A DNA stretch of 5,151 bases from Ignavibacteriales bacterium (GTDB lineage: Bacteria; Bacteroidota; Ignavibacteria; Ignavibacteriales; Melioribacteraceae): assembly GCA_007280825.1 (NCBI GenBank), contig QYQI01000140.1, positions 1 to 5,151 on the forward strand, read 5' to 3'. Both the position numbers and the translations under genes were made by a program. The notes beneath the pieces were generated by a model, which had not been told where the DNA came from, did not search any database, and saw nothing but the letters and a program-made list of their open reading frames with translations. Positions 1-5,151 of this stretch are shown here, one piece after another. Numbering within the stretch: position 1 is the first letter of the stretch; every line of letters begins with the position of its first letter.

Positions 1-1532
1 AATAGAACTAGAAAGACAGAAGCCATTTTCCAATCTTTTCTAAAATGAAAAAAGATACCAATCAGCCCGATCAAGAATGGAATACCAAAATATGATTTAG
101 ACACATCGCCTTCGAAACGCAGACCGAACAAACTGCCAAAGATATTGGCTATTCCATTAAAGGGCGCAACATTCGGCCCTGAATCCTGATCCCATGATTG
201 TCTGCCCGCAAAATTCCAAAGAATATATCTTGACATCATATGATTCATTTGATAATTCCACAAGAAGTCCAGATCGCTTGAATATTTTGTATAGATTTCC
301 TGCTGGTGGGGTTCCATAGAATAACGGCGCTGAAATGTAGGCCAGTCTCCATACTGCTCTCTGTTAAGATAGGTAACTAATTCATTGAAATTATTAGGAG
401 AATTTTCATTTATTGGAGGATTCTGATTTGACCTGATTATTATTACGCCGTAGGAAGTAAATCCAAGAATTACAAAAAAGAAGCATTTTAAAAGAAGGTT
501 AAGTGTAGTTTTACCTTTCCTTCCTGTATAAAAAATCGCAAAAAATAGAGCAGAGATGAGAACAAGTATCACAATCAATGCAAGAAAATTATTAGCGCCC
601 ACAATTTTGGCAATTAAATTAGGGAGGTAACGTACAATCCCGGGGTATATTAATACTAGAATTATTCCGCCTGTAATGAGAATAAGATAGATTGAATTTC
701 TGGAAAATAATTTTTTTCGAAATACGCCAATAAAAATAGCTGAGACAGCAAAGATTAATCCAGCAAACTTTGTATCGAAACTTTTATATTCTTCAGGCGA
801 AGGGGACTGTGTCTGAGTCTGACTCGACCATAAAATTATTCCTAGAAGTAAAATTAAAGCAACATGCGCCAGGAAATAATAAACTGTATGCTTAAGCTCC
901 TTTTCGTCATATACATATTTTCTGAACATTATAAGCATTACAATTGAAACTGTTGTGAGAGCACCCATTAATCTCAAGCTGGTAGATAGACCTACGAGGT
1001 AAGCTAAAAGCAAAATAAATTTTTCATTATCAACTTTATCCGCTCTTTCATTCCAGATAAGAAGAAGGAGAACAATTGAAGCAAATACAAATGTGTTTGT
1101 TGCATAGACTTCTGTTTCAACAGCATTCCACCAGGTGATCATTGTAAAGGCAAATGTTAATGATCCTATAGCAGCAGTAAAATAAACAACCAAAGCTTCG
1201 GATAAATTTGAGTAAGTATTTCCTCTAAAGTTTTCTATGATTTTTATTATTACAAGATAGAGCAATAAAACAGCGGCCGCGCTGGTAAAAACAGAGATCA
1301 GATTCATCCTAAAAGCAATGTTTGTGGCGATTGGCAGCATAGAAACGAATCTAGCCAGCAATAGGAATAATGGTGCTCCTGGCGGATGAGGTATTTCCAT
1401 TCCGGATGCTGTTGCAAGATATTCTCCGCAATCCCAAAATGAAACCGAAGGCTGTGCCGTTAAATAGTAAGTTATTCCGGCTAGGAGAAAAACTAATAGA
1501 GCTAAACTTCTTTTAATAATTTTGTAATTCAT
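1..1532 (-). CDS. DUF2723 / GT117-type multipass membrane glycosyltransferase (partial, N-terminal half)
   Basis: The reading frame is open for 510 codons from ATG at 1532 and runs off the left edge, so the C-terminal part is missing; relatives are usually about twice this length. The family signatures visible by eye are FWDCGEY at residues 32-38, IPHPPGAPLF at 47-56, WWNAVETEVYA at 134-144 and HMMSRYILWNFAGRQ at about 431-445. This set is typical of DUF2723 proteins (GT-C-like fold, family GT117, related to eukaryotic TMEM260). Known members transfer sugars from a lipid-linked donor to exported proteins. Asp34/Glu37 in the first external loop are plausible catalytic acids by analogy with other GT-C enzymes. 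Many hydrophobic spans are visible, for example near residues 10-26, 52-70, 78-98 and 113-133. An in-frame ATG at 1544 would add four residues. Neither start has a strong Shine-Dalgarno; only a weak GAAG precedes 1532. The gene lies 77 bp beyond the MgtE-like gene with no visible terminator between, so read-through is possible. The acceptor substrate is unknown. Confidence 0.88.
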   Translation of the reverse strand, partial: MNYKIIKRSLALLVFLLAGITYYLTAQPSVSFWDCGEYLATASGMEIPHPPGAPLFLLLARFVSMLPIATNIAFRMNLISVFTSAAAVLLLYLVIIKIIENFRGNTYSNLSEALVVYFTAAIGSLTFAFTMITWWNAVETEVYATNTFVFASIVLLLLIWNERADKVDNEKFILLLAYLVGLSTSLRLMGALTTVSIVMLIMFRKYVYDEKELKHTVYYFLAHVALILLLGIILWSSQTQTQSPSPEEYKSFDTKFAGLIFAVSAIFIGVFRKKLFSRNSIYLILITGGIILVLIYPGIVRYLPNLIAKIVGANNFLALIVILVLISALFFAIFYTGRKGKTTLNLLLKCFFFVILGFTSYGVIIIRSNQNPPINENSPNNFNELVTYLNREQYGDWPTFQRRYSMEPHQQEIYTKYSSDLDFLWNYQMNHMMSRYILWNFAGRQSWDQDSGPNVAPFNGIANIFGSLFGLRFEGDVSKSYFGIPFLIGLIGIFFHFRKDWKMASVFLVL

Positions 1533-1609
1533 TTTGATCTTCATTTTTAAAAAGTTTGGACAGATTCTGAAATCTAATCTAAAAGAATTCCAGATGGATT
1601 AAAAATCTT

Positions 1610-2896
1610 CTAGTCAATTATTCTGTGTTTTAAGTTCATCATATCTCTATACGTAACAACGCCAAGAATTTTATCAGTTTTATCAACAATGGGAATTGCG
1701 CGGAAGCCGTATCTTGAAAATATAATTGTTGCTTCTTTCATATCGCAATCATTCTCCAGCTTGATTACATTTTCGACCATGATATCAAGAAGAATTAAAT
1801 GATCAGGGGAACATAATAGAAACGGTAAGTCAATTACACCTAGAATAAGCTTATCCGGACTGACAACATAAATGTAACGTTTGAAATCTTTATCCTCAGC
1901 TGTTTTTCTATATTCTTTAATAGCATCTGCTACAGTCATAGTTGGCGGAAATTGGATAAATTCTGTTGTAGTAAGATTAAGAATACTTTCTTCCTGCTTG
2001 TTAAGACTTGCCGTAATTTTCTCAACATCTTCTTTATCTAGGTGCAAAAGTATCTCGTCTCTTTCGTTAACCGGAAGTACGGCTAAAAGATCAGCAGCTT
2101 GTGCGGGTGTCATCTCATTAATCAGTTCAATGACTTTTTCCCGCCTTAGTGAAATTACCAAATCTCTTTGAACGTTTGGATCAATTTCTTCTAAGATGTC
2201 CGAAGCTTGTTCAGAATCAAGACCTTCAAAAATAGTTATTCTCTGTTCAGGTTCTAATTCTTCAATTATATCGGCTAGATCAACCGGATGCATCTCCGAT
2301 AACTTCTCTTTGAGGATATTTAATTTAACGTTTCCTTTAAAACTGCTAAGTTGTGTTGGAAGTGTTTGGATATAAGTCCATGAAACGATTTCTTCACTTA
2401 TGTCTTCTGCATTTTTATAAATGAAATTGGCAAGTTTTTTCAAACCAATTCTTCTAAGCAAACCGTATTTACTCAAATCTACATCGCTTACATATAACTT
2501 GTTATTGCGTAAAATCAATTTAATATCATAAACCACTTCTACTTCTCGGTCTTCGATATCAATTACTTTCTTATCCAACACATAATCCTTAAGTAGAAGG
2601 TGATCTTTGCTCGGATCAAATAAAAAATTATCAATCTCAGTTGCATCGAAGCTTACTTCAATTTCAGTAGTAGAAAATATTTTAACATTTGTCCAAGGAA
2701 GTAATAATGAAGTTTTGCCTGCAGGTCTTTTAATCTTGATCGAAGTCACTTCCGGGATCTTTCCCGTTTCAACTATTACTAAATCCTCAAGCTTACCGAT
2801 CTTACTGCCGTTTAATTTAACCTTGATACCTGAGATCTCGCTAAGGAAGAATTCATTTCCATTATGATTCTTTTCAGAAATATTTTGTCCATTCAT
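1610..2896 (-). CDS. Soluble Mg2+-sensor-like protein: PRC-barrel-like + MgtE N domain + two CBS domains, no channel
   Basis: This is a 428-residue protein with no hydrophobic span, so it is presumably cytoplasmic. Residues 16-90 look like a PRC-barrel-type beta domain (ISGIKVKLNGSKIGKLEDL), and residues 102-175 look like a second, more divergent copy. Residues 195-305 form the helical-repeat MgtE N-terminal domain (HPVDLADIIEELEPEQR at 203-219, followed by further LEEIDP / AADLLAVLP-type repeats). Residues 309-366 and 371-425 are a CBS pair; the second ends RAIPIVDKTDKILGVVTYRD. In MgtE channels this N-CBS unit binds Mg2+ and closes the pore. Here the protein stops after the second CBS domain, with no plug helix or transmembrane domain. 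The start is supported by AGAAGG at 2904-2909, 7 nt before the ATG; this site overlaps the stop codon of the upstream 68-residue gene, which suggests translational coupling. It is likely the last gene of the transporter operon. Sensing Mg2+ and gating or regulating the neighbouring Nramp-like protein is inference. Confidence 0.92.
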   Translation of the reverse strand: MNGQNISEKNHNGNEFFLSEISGIKVKLNGSKIGKLEDLVIVETGKIPEVTSIKIKRPAGKTSLLLPWTNVKIFSTTEIEVSFDATEIDNFLFDPSKDHLLLKDYVLDKKVIDIEDREVEVVYDIKLILRNNKLYVSDVDLSKYGLLRRIGLKKLANFIYKNAEDISEEIVSWTYIQTLPTQLSSFKGNVKLNILKEKLSEMHPVDLADIIEELEPEQRITIFEGLDSEQASDILEEIDPNVQRDLVISLRREKVIELINEMTPAQAADLLAVLPVNERDEILLHLDKEDVEKITASLNKQEESILNLTTTEFIQFPPTMTVADAIKEYRKTAEDKDFKRYIYVVSPDKLILGVIDLPFLLCSPDHLILLDIMVENVIKLENDCDMKEATIIFSRYGFRAIPIVDKTDKILGVVTYRDMMNLKHRIID

Positions 2897-2908
2897 AAAT
2901 CACCCTTC

Positions 2909-3115
2909 TTATATCAATGTAATAAATTTATAGAATAGGATTGCAATCAATAGAAACAAGTACACTCTCAGCATTAGCAAAGAGATTTTTACCAAAGGAG
3001 TTGTTTTTGTATGAGGCACGCGATACTTTTTATTTATCTCTCTAACTTCACGAAATGTGTTTTCGAAAAATTTATTAAAGCGCGATGATATTAGCTCAAA
3101 AATCTGAAATCTCAT
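2909..3115 (-). CDS. Small single-span membrane protein of unknown function in the transporter operon
   Basis: This 68-residue protein matches no family I recognise. Residues 1-42 are charged and amphipathic, with FELISSRFNKFFE followed by REVREINKKYR and then a PHTKTTP stretch. Residues 44-66 form one hydrophobic helix (KISLLMLRVYLFLLIAILF...) that ends almost at the C-terminus. The positive N-terminal part predicts a cytoplasmic N-terminus, giving a tail-anchored topology. A very good ribosome binding site (AGAAGGAG at 3125-3132, 9 nt before ATG) and tight packing between two well-conserved genes (18 nt after the transporter stop, 12 nt before the next ATG) argue strongly that it is a real gene. 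Plausible roles are a small accessory subunit of the transporter or a membrane anchor for the soluble MgtE-like partner; both are inferred from position only. Confidence 0.8.
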   Translation of the reverse strand: MRFQIFELISSRFNKFFENTFREVREINKKYRVPHTKTTPLVKISLLMLRVYLFLLIAILFYKFITLI

Positions 3116-3133
3116 TTCTAATTTCTCCTTCTA

Positions 3134-4408
3134 TTACATAAATGCATTGGGGAACAGAGCGCTAATTGCATATAGAGTTGACAGTATGATAATCAGTGCA
3201 ACAATTGTTATGTTAATAATATTTTGTGAGCGGGTATTTTTATACTTGCCCATTACTTCTCCGTCATTAAGTAGAAGAATTAAAAATACGAGCGCTGCGG
3301 GAAGAAGTGTAACCGCTATCACTTGAACAAAAAGAGTAATCAGTATTAGAGGCGCTCCTGGAATTAAAGTAACAGCACCGGCAGTAAGTAATGCAAACAT
3401 ATAAACAGCATAAAACCAAGGAGCTTCTTTTATTTTATTATTGAGCGAATGTGCCCAACCAAAAACTTCTCCAAATGCCCATGAACTTGCAAGTGAAATA
3501 CAGATAGCACCAAGAAATCCAGCGTCGAAAAGTCCAATTGCTAAGAGTGTTCCGACATTTTTGTCAATATGCATTAAAGCTATTGCAGCTTGTGCTGCAC
3601 TTTCAATTTCAACTCTTCCAAAAAGAAGAGTCCCAGTTACTATGACACAGAAAATTGCAACAGTTACCGTGAAGAACGAACCAATGAAAGTATCAACCTT
3701 TCCCCATGGAATATCTTTTTCAAGGATACCCTTATCAACCACAGCGCTTTGTTGGAAGAAGATCATCCAAGGTGCAATGGTTGTTCCGATGTTTGCCATT
3801 AAGAAAAAGAATATTTCATTAGTAAAACCACCTTTTGGTAAGCTGGGAATAAAAGTACCGGCAAGGACTTGATTTACAGAAGGGTGAACCATGAATGCTG
3901 CAGGTATGTAAACCAAGTTGACTGCACAAAATAAAAATGCAATCTTTTCCCAAGTCCAATAACTTCCTTGAAGAATCATTATAAGCATAACAAAAGAAAC
4001 AACAAGGATCGTGATAACCGATGGTATCCCAAATATAGATAATGCTGCGGTCATACCGATGAATTCTGTAACTAGAGTTAACCAATCTGTTAGAAGTAAG
4101 TCTATCAGTGAAAACCATCCCCAGAAAGAGCCGAACGCATAAAAGATTGCCTCTGCATGACCCCTTTTAGTAACGGCACCTAATCTAACAGTCATTTCTT
4201 GAACGAAATAAGCAACAGGCAACAGCAGTAACAAAAACCATAAAAGGCTATATCCAAACTTTGAACCAGTAACTGCGTAAGTAGTAATTCCTCCTGCGTC
4301 ATTATCGGCTAGCATTACAATAAGTCCCGGACCAGCAATCATAAAATACAATTTGATTACCTTGACAAATTTCCGGTATTGATAAAAAAGTCTTGCCCAA
4401 ATGTTCAT
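3134..4408 (-). CDS. Nramp-superfamily transporter, NRMT-like (probable Mg2+ uptake)
   Basis: This 424-residue integral membrane protein has about 11 hydrophobic spans and belongs to the SLC11/Nramp fold. Span 1 reads GPGLIVMLADNDAGGITTY, so the usual metal-binding DPGN is DAGG (residues 37-40). Span 6 reads IGTTIAPWMIFFQQS, so the usual MPH is A212-P213-W214. In span 3, TEFIG keeps the family Glu (115), but the preceding proton-pathway Asp position is Leu112. Loss of the methionine ligand, the span-6 His and the span-3 Asp is the pattern described for Nramp-related Mg2+ transporters, which do not couple to protons; manganese/iron selectivity as in MntH is therefore unlikely. The alignment is by eye. 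The chosen ATG at 4408 has AAAGGA 6 nt upstream (4415-4420). An in-frame TTG at 4438 would add ten residues but lacks comparable support. It is the first gene of a three-gene cluster with a small membrane protein and an MgtE-type sensor, which fits magnesium handling. Confidence 0.9.
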   Translation of the reverse strand: MNIWARLFYQYRKFVKVIKLYFMIAGPGLIVMLADNDAGGITTYAVTGSKFGYSLLWFLLLLLPVAYFVQEMTVRLGAVTKRGHAEAIFYAFGSFWGWFSLIDLLLTDWLTLVTEFIGMTAALSIFGIPSVITILVVSFVMLIMILQGSYWTWEKIAFLFCAVNLVYIPAAFMVHPSVNQVLAGTFIPSLPKGGFTNEIFFFLMANIGTTIAPWMIFFQQSAVVDKGILEKDIPWGKVDTFIGSFFTVTVAIFCVIVTGTLLFGRVEIESAAQAAIALMHIDKNVGTLLAIGLFDAGFLGAICISLASSWAFGEVFGWAHSLNNKIKEAPWFYAVYMFALLTAGAVTLIPGAPLILITLFVQVIAVTLLPAALVFLILLLNDGEVMGKYKNTRSQNIINITIVALIIILSTLYAISALFPNAFM

Positions 4409-4414
4409 AATAGT

Positions 4415-4420
4415 TCCTTT
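4415..4420 (-). promoter_or_regulatory. Shine-Dalgarno that decides the transporter start
   Basis: AAAGGA lies 6 nt upstream of the ATG at 4408 on the minus strand. It favours the 424-residue form over a 434-residue form starting at TTG 4438, inside which this site would be coding. Confidence 0.65.
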
Positions 4421-4427
4421 AATTCGT

Positions 4428-4455
4428 TTAGTTACCAAAAAGTTTCTGTAACTAA
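4428..4455 (-). promoter_or_regulatory. Leader hairpin upstream of the transporter ribosome binding site
   Basis: TTAGTTAC at 4428-4435 and GTAACTAA at 4448-4455 form a perfect 8-bp inverted repeat around a 12-nt loop. In the minus-strand transcript it ends 7 nt before the AAAGGA site. It has no U-tract directly after it, so it is not an obvious terminator. It could affect translation or mRNA stability; that role is inferred. Confidence 0.4.
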
Positions 4456-4478
4456 GAACCTATTAATCAGTAATTTCT

Positions 4479-4501
4479 AACTTCCTGGGAAGTTGATTAT
4501 A
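4479..4501 (-). promoter_or_regulatory. Candidate promoter -10 box with overlapping palindromic operator for the transporter operon
   Basis: On the minus strand a perfect TATAAT lies at 4496-4501. It is directly followed by a perfect palindrome at 4479-4494 (AACTTCC, 2 nt, GGAAGTT). If TATAAT is the -10 box, transcription starts near 4489, inside the palindrome, which is a normal place for a repressor site. No good -35 element is seen at 16-18 nt spacing; TTTAAC is only 12 nt away. The promoter call is therefore tentative, while the palindrome itself is certain. Confidence 0.4.
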
Positions 4502-4581
4502 AATAATTTTAGGGTTAAAGATTATTTACTACTTGGACAATTCTTGAAAGTGGTACAGTCTGAGAGATTGATGAAGGGTTA

Positions 4582-4848
4582 TTAGATGTCTATCAAACAA
4601 GGAGACTGTATTTCTTTCAATATGAAAGATGTATTTGTGATTTCGGATGAACCACACACATCTCCAACTGAATCTTCCACAGATTCTCCTATATTTGTTT
4701 TTAAATCTACCTTTGCAAAGTTAAGAAATATTTTTTTCTTTTCAATAGTAGAGTTCTTCATTTTATGATTTTTATCAAAAGAATATCTATTCTTCTCAAT
4801 AATAATATGTAACAAAAAATTTTTTCCACGAGACGGGATGTTGTCCAT
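4582..4848 (-). CDS. Doubtful small ORF, hypothetical protein (88 residues)
   Basis: No family is recognised. The ORF from ATG 4848 is preceded by GGAG at 4857-4860 (8 nt spacing). A second in-frame ATG at 4761 would give a 59-residue form but has no ribosome binding site. The N-terminal 45 residues are basic (IIIEKNRYSFDKNHK, then IEKKK). Residues 47-75 are acidic and rich in Ser/Thr (IGESVEDSVGDVCGSSEIT). There is no membrane span or signal peptide, and two Cys lie in the C-terminal half. It lies 173 bp upstream of the transporter on the same strand. A 60-codon plus-strand ORF covers much of the same DNA, so the coding strand is not certain. The basic-then-acidic layout with a Cys/Ser/Thr-rich tail is loosely like a peptide precursor, but no modification enzyme is in view. 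Confidence 0.35.
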   Translation of the reverse strand: MDNIPSRGKNFLLHIIIEKNRYSFDKNHKMKNSTIEKKKIFLNFAKVDLKTNIGESVEDSVGDVCGSSEITNTSFILKEIQSPCLIDI

Positions 4849-4925
4849 ATCAAAAACTCCATCCGTTTATAAAAATGAACAGATATTGAGAATCTACATG
4901 AAAATTTATTACTGATCGAAGCCTT

Positions 4926-4931
4926 TATAAT
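4926..4931 (+). promoter_or_regulatory. Possible -10 box for a plus-strand transcript ending at the 5042-5070 terminator
   Basis: A perfect TATAAT is present, but no recognisable -35 box lies 16-18 nt upstream. In such AT-rich DNA a chance match is likely. It is listed because a strong hairpin and a terminator lie about 80-140 nt downstream with no gene between. Confidence 0.2.
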
Positions 4932-5011
4932 AGATAGAAAATTTTTTTTATTGGGCGCAATTTGATCGCAACAGCCTCAAGAATTGCTAAAATAAATTCA
5001 AAGTAGCAGTA

Positions 5012-5041
5012 GAGGAGAGTCCCTCTCTCCTCCAGATTTTT
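5012..5041 (+). terminator. GC-rich hairpin followed by T-run
   Basis: GAGGAGAG (5012-5019) and CTCTCCTC (5025-5032) form a perfect 8-bp stem with a 5-nt loop. T5 begins at 5037, 4 nt after the stem, which is further than ideal for intrinsic termination. It could be a terminator or the 3' structural helix of an RNA. In an alternative pairing, AGAGG (5011-5015) and CCTCT (5022-5026) resemble a shortened tRNA T-arm. Confidence 0.4.
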
Positions 5042-5070
5042 AAAAGCCCTAAAATTGTTAGGACTTTTTT
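5042..5070 (+). terminator. Rho-independent terminator
   Basis: The arms 5042-5052 (AAAAGCCCTAA) and 5058-5068 (TTAGGACTTTT) pair over 11 positions with one C/A mismatch and a 5-nt loop, and end in the T6 run at 5065-5070. Read on the minus strand, the stem is followed by a weaker T-run, so it may work in both directions. It separates whatever lies upstream from the promoter at 5072-5100. Confidence 0.7.
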
Positions 5071-5071
5071 A

Positions 5072-5100
5072 TTAACAATATGTAAGAAAAATGTTATCTT
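5072..5100 (+). promoter_or_regulatory. Sigma-70-type promoter for a gene at the right edge
   Basis: TTAACA (5072-5077, five of six matches to TTGACA), a 17-nt spacer and TATCTT (5095-5100, four of six matches to TATAAT). It begins right after the terminator and points toward the ATG at 5127. The predicted transcription start is near 5107. Confidence 0.4.
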
Positions 5101-5112
5101 AATAATTAGATA

Positions 5113-5126
5113 GATGAATATTCATC
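5113..5126. repeat. Perfect 14-bp palindrome, candidate operator
   Basis: GATGAATATTCATC is identical to its reverse complement. It sits just after the predicted transcription start and touches the ATG at 5127, so a bound regulator or an RNA fold could block initiation. It occupies the place where a Shine-Dalgarno would normally be. Confidence 0.5.
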
Positions 5127-5151
5127 ATGATCAGCATTTCTAAACTGGTTA
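5127..5151 (+). CDS. Possible start of a plus-strand gene (first 8 codons, partial)
   Basis: The frame ATG ATC AGC ATT TCT AAA CTG GTT reads MISISKLV and is cut by the window edge. An in-frame TGA at 5115-5117 means no longer start is available. There is no Shine-Dalgarno, but a promoter and a palindrome sit directly upstream. The N-terminus vaguely recalls Rrf2-type repressors (ISK..DYAL), which often control themselves, but eight residues cannot support a family call. Confidence 0.35.

Larger units (their letters stand above)
4938..5070 (+). ncRNA. Possible unannotated small RNA, about 130 nt
   Basis: This stretch has no ORF of note, yet it is bracketed by a TATAAT box (4926-4931) and two consecutive hairpins, the second with a T-run. 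GCAATT near 4957 and AATTGC near 4982 could pair as an internal helix. The end of the first hairpin (AGAGTCCCTCTCTCCTCCA) looks like the 3' end of a tRNA, but the rest of a tRNA (matching 5' acceptor, TTCRA T-loop, anticodon arm) is absent. It matches no RNA family I can name. Confidence 0.25.

Noticed and set aside
1545..1609. A terminator between the MgtE-like gene and the DUF2723 gene (AGATT-CTGA-AATCT at 1562-1575).
   Set aside because: It is only a 5-bp AT-rich stem with no following T-run in either direction.
1612..1617. TTGACT on the minus strand as a -35 box for the DUF2723 gene.
   Set aside because: No -10-like hexamer lies at 16-18 nt spacing (TCTGGA is found instead), and the motif is part of the final codons of the MgtE-like gene.
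3441..4118. ORFs on either strand in other frames within the transporter gene.
   Set aside because: They are shadows of a well-conserved transporter frame and their translations show no family features.
4409..4438. A ten-residue N-terminal extension of the transporter from TTG 4438.
   Set aside because: It would place the clear AAAGGA Shine-Dalgarno inside the coding region, and family proteins need no such extension.
4541..4585. CTGAGAGATTGATGAAGGG near 4560-4578, loosely like parts of TPP or glycine riboswitches.
   Set aside because: The other conserved blocks of both aptamers are absent on both strands, so the resemblance is a short chance match.
4586..4768. Plus-strand 60-codon ORF with a GAAGGG motif upstream.
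   Set aside because: It lies opposite the 88-residue minus ORF; its C-terminal end is a low-complexity Phe/Ile run from AT-rich DNA and no family is recognised. The minus ORF has slightly better support, though neither is secure.
4945..5034. A complete tRNA gene ending at CTCCTCCA.
   Set aside because: There is no complementary 5' acceptor strand at the right distance, no TTCRA T-loop and no recognisable D or anticodon arm. Only the 3' end is tRNA-like.

Overview
The window is AT-rich. It carries four minus-strand protein genes, one of them partial, one doubtful small minus-strand ORF, and the first few codons of a possible plus-strand gene at the right edge. The DUF2723/GT117-type membrane glycosyltransferase and the low GC point to the Bacteroidota/Ignavibacteriota/Chlorobiota (FCB) group. 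Three of the genes have clear Shine-Dalgarno sequences, which is unusual for Bacteroidia and fits Ignavibacteriota-like lineages better. This placement is an inference and no marker gene confirms it.

Layout, right to left along the main coding strand. Positions 4409-5151 are mostly non-coding. They hold a plus-strand promoter, a palindrome and a start codon at the extreme right edge, two tandem hairpins (terminator-like) near 5012-5070, a possible unannotated RNA between 4938 and 5070, and a poorly supported 88-residue ORF at 4582-4848. Next comes a compact minus-strand cluster: an Nramp-superfamily transporter (3134-4408), a 68-residue single-span membrane protein (2909-3115), and a soluble protein with PRC-barrel-like, MgtE N-terminal and paired CBS domains (1610-2896). 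The gaps between these are 18 and 12 nt and each gene has its own ribosome binding site. Positions 1-1532 hold the N-terminal half of the DUF2723/GT117 membrane protein, which continues past the left edge.

The most interesting reading is that the three central genes form one magnesium unit. The transporter lacks the metal-ligand and proton-pathway residues of manganese/iron Nramps: the DPGN motif reads DAGG and the MPH motif reads APW. This resembles the Nramp-related magnesium transporters (NRMT). The third gene encodes the cytosolic Mg2+-sensing module of the MgtE channel without the channel. A separate Mg2+ sensor may therefore act in trans on an unrelated transporter fold, with the small membrane protein as a possible adaptor. 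The domains and gene order are visible in the sequence; the function is inferred.

Possible control sites for this cluster are a perfect 7+2+7 palindrome beside a TATAAT box and an 8-bp hairpin just upstream of the transporter's ribosome binding site.
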